Origin: CAVYXF01 sp963772335
Lineage (GTDB): Bacteria > Pseudomonadota > Alphaproteobacteria > Rhizobiales > Rhodomicrobiaceae
Assembly (NCBI GenBank): GCA_963772335.1
Contig: CAVYXF010000001.1
Location: forward strand, 868,001 to 932,000
Length of the DNA: 64,000 nucleotides
Direction: 5' to 3'
Shown: positions 63,170 to 64,000 of the stretch, in pieces
Position numbering within the stretch: the stretch's first letter is position 1
Layout: each line of letters starts with the position of its first letter
The notes under the pieces: generated by a model
The model's input: only the letters and a program-made list of their open reading frames with translations
Told to the model about the DNA's origin: nothing
Databases searched by the model: none
Program-made: the position numbers and the translations under genes

Positions 63170-63591
63170 AGAGTAGGCCCGCGGGGTCTTCGTTCGAGTC
63201 CAGGCTTCAATTTGAATCTCTGCAATGGGCAGCGCGGCGGACGTAACTAACCAATAAGCGATTTCGTCTCACGCTTCATTGCTGACCCTAAGGCAATCGA
63301 CGGGCTCGCAAGAGGCACTGTCCCGGCGAGCTACGGCGCAGGGTCAGTCAATCCGGCTAGAGCGGATTCATACCGACCGTACATAACCTGAATGGCGGAG
63401 ATAGTTGCGGCACTCGTCTTGTTTGAAGGTGTCGATGAGATCGCCGATAGCGGTCCAGAGGGCTTCGACCGAGCGAGCAGCGACCGTGCGCCTCTTCCCG
63501 AACCGTCGGGAGACATCATTGTTGCCGGCAAAGTCCAACGGCTCGGTCGCAGAAACAGCGCGAGGGAACTTCGAGCCCCCTACTGGGCGAC
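63170..63591. other. Intergenic region with an IS630 remnant
   Basis: About 420 bases between the secreted protein and the TRAP-binding protein gene. The 63368-63505 part is a transposase remnant (annotated separately). The remainder shows no gene or RNA. Confidence 0.45.
63368..63505 (-). pseudogene. IS630-family transposase C-terminal remnant
   Basis: The reverse strand reads RRTVAARSVEALWTAIGDLI, then DTFKQDECRNYLRHSGYVRS and stop, at 63368. This resembles the C-terminal end of IS630-type transposases (EALW, the ECxNYxxxxGY end). Only about 45 residues survive, with no catalytic DDE and no inverted repeats recognised, so it is dead. Confidence 0.65.
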
Positions 63592-64000
63592 TTAAGCCTT
63601 AGCGTGCTTGGCGATGAGTGCCTTGGCCTCTTCCAGCAGCTTGGGGCCGTCCTGCCCTTTCTCCTTCATGACGCCGAGCCAGCTCTCGGTGACCGGCTGG
63701 GTCAGCTTCATCCACTTTTCCTTGTCCTCTTCGGGAAGGGTGTCGATGACGGCGGATGCGCGCTTCTTTACCATCTCCTCCACCGCATCGCTGGCGTCAT
63801 CGAACGCCTTGCCGGCCATCTGGGCGGCGGGCATGCCGGCATTCTTGTCGATCACGGCCTTCAGATCGGGGGCGAGCGAGTCGTATTTGGCGGGGTTCAT
63901 CGCGAGCAGGAAGGTCGCCACATAGAAGGTGGGCGAGCCGGGGATTTCGGTGTGGTATTTGCACAGTTCCTGCACCTTCACCGCCGGAACGACTTCCCAG
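63592..64000 (-). CDS. TRAP transporter substrate-binding protein (DctP type), C-terminal part
   Basis: The last 135 or so residues are visible and the frame continues past the window edge. It reads EVVPAVKVQELCKYHTEIPG, then PTFYVATFLLAMNPAKYDSL, then helices rich in Lys and Glu ending EEAKALIAKHAKA. This matches the DctP fold, in which a periplasmic receptor captures a carboxylate for the DctQM membrane pair. The transport partners are probably beyond the edge. Confidence 0.8.
   Translation of the reverse strand, partial: WEVVPAVKVQELCKYHTEIPGSPTFYVATFLLAMNPAKYDSLAPDLKAVIDKNAGMPAAQMAGKAFDDASDAVEEMVKKRASAVIDTLPEEDKEKWMKLTQPVTESWLGVMKEKGQDGPKLLEEAKALIAKHAKA

Noticed and set aside
1..64000. 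tRNA, rRNA or CRISPR loci
   Set aside because: No cloverleaf-like genes, rRNA segments or regularly spaced repeat arrays were seen in any intergenic region; a covariance search was not possible here.

Overview
The window is GC-rich, densely packed chromosomal DNA from an alphaproteobacterium, most likely in or near the Hyphomicrobiales (Rhizobiales). The evidence is the recA-cckA pair with a FliO-like gene beside it, a DnaG primase without the usual zinc ligands, a two-cold-shock-domain protein, a three-subunit proton-translocating transhydrogenase (PntAA/PntAB/PntB) preceded by an aa3-oxidase subunit IV gene, HWE-type kinase signalling, and the palindromic repeats typical of rhizobial genomes. 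Genus cannot be decided from the sequence alone.

Layout. 0-10 kb: KefB-type antiporter (cut by the window edge), patatin lipoprotein, recA, cckA, fliO-like gene, large MscS channel. 10-18 kb: DUF2339 membrane protein, ABA4-like protein, manC, DUF192 protein, double cold-shock protein, glyoxalase I-like and YceI proteins. 18-25 kb: a DNA-maintenance block with a LigD-type 3'-phosphoesterase, a DUF763 protein under a perfect alphaproteobacterial SOS-box match, dnaG and rpoD. 24.7-27.1 kb: a DUF6236-type gene split by an IS5-like element with a CTAG target duplication. 27-34 kb: YjbR, pdxY, DUF429, a flavin monooxygenase, an unusual Clp-N/disordered/membrane protein and argB. 34-42.6 kb: rimM, rpsP, a REP-bracketed GIY-YIG gene, ffh, Fe-alcohol dehydrogenase, GFA protein, lspA, PH-domain protein, rsmD, rluB. 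42.7-50 kb: an unrecognised conserved protein, tadA, ribbon-helix-helix protein, decayed cytochrome c, two-subunit GMC dehydrogenase, and a convergent isomerase/enolase-superfamily operon. 50-64 kb: PagL-like deacylase, VWA protein, HWE kinase plus response regulator, CorA-like protein, paired alpha/beta hydrolases, the pnt operon, an IS630 remnant and the 3' end of a TRAP-transporter binding protein.

Six single-base indels break otherwise canonical genes (manC, dnaG, ffh, pntAA, and twice in the VWA gene). Several of these genes are essential and each reads normally when one base is corrected, so I infer sequencing or assembly error rather than decay. One of them makes pntAA and pntAB look fused when they are two overlapping genes. 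The true lesions are the IS-split DUF6236 gene, the cytochrome c remnant and the IS630 remnant.

The most promising biology is the DUF763 gene: uncharacterised, carrying a helix-hairpin-helix-like motif, next to a DNA-end-processing enzyme and preceded by GAAC-N7-GAAC. Also notable are a repeat element that has entered the coding sequence of pntAB and a GIY-YIG gene boxed by inverted REPs inside the ffh-rpsP block.
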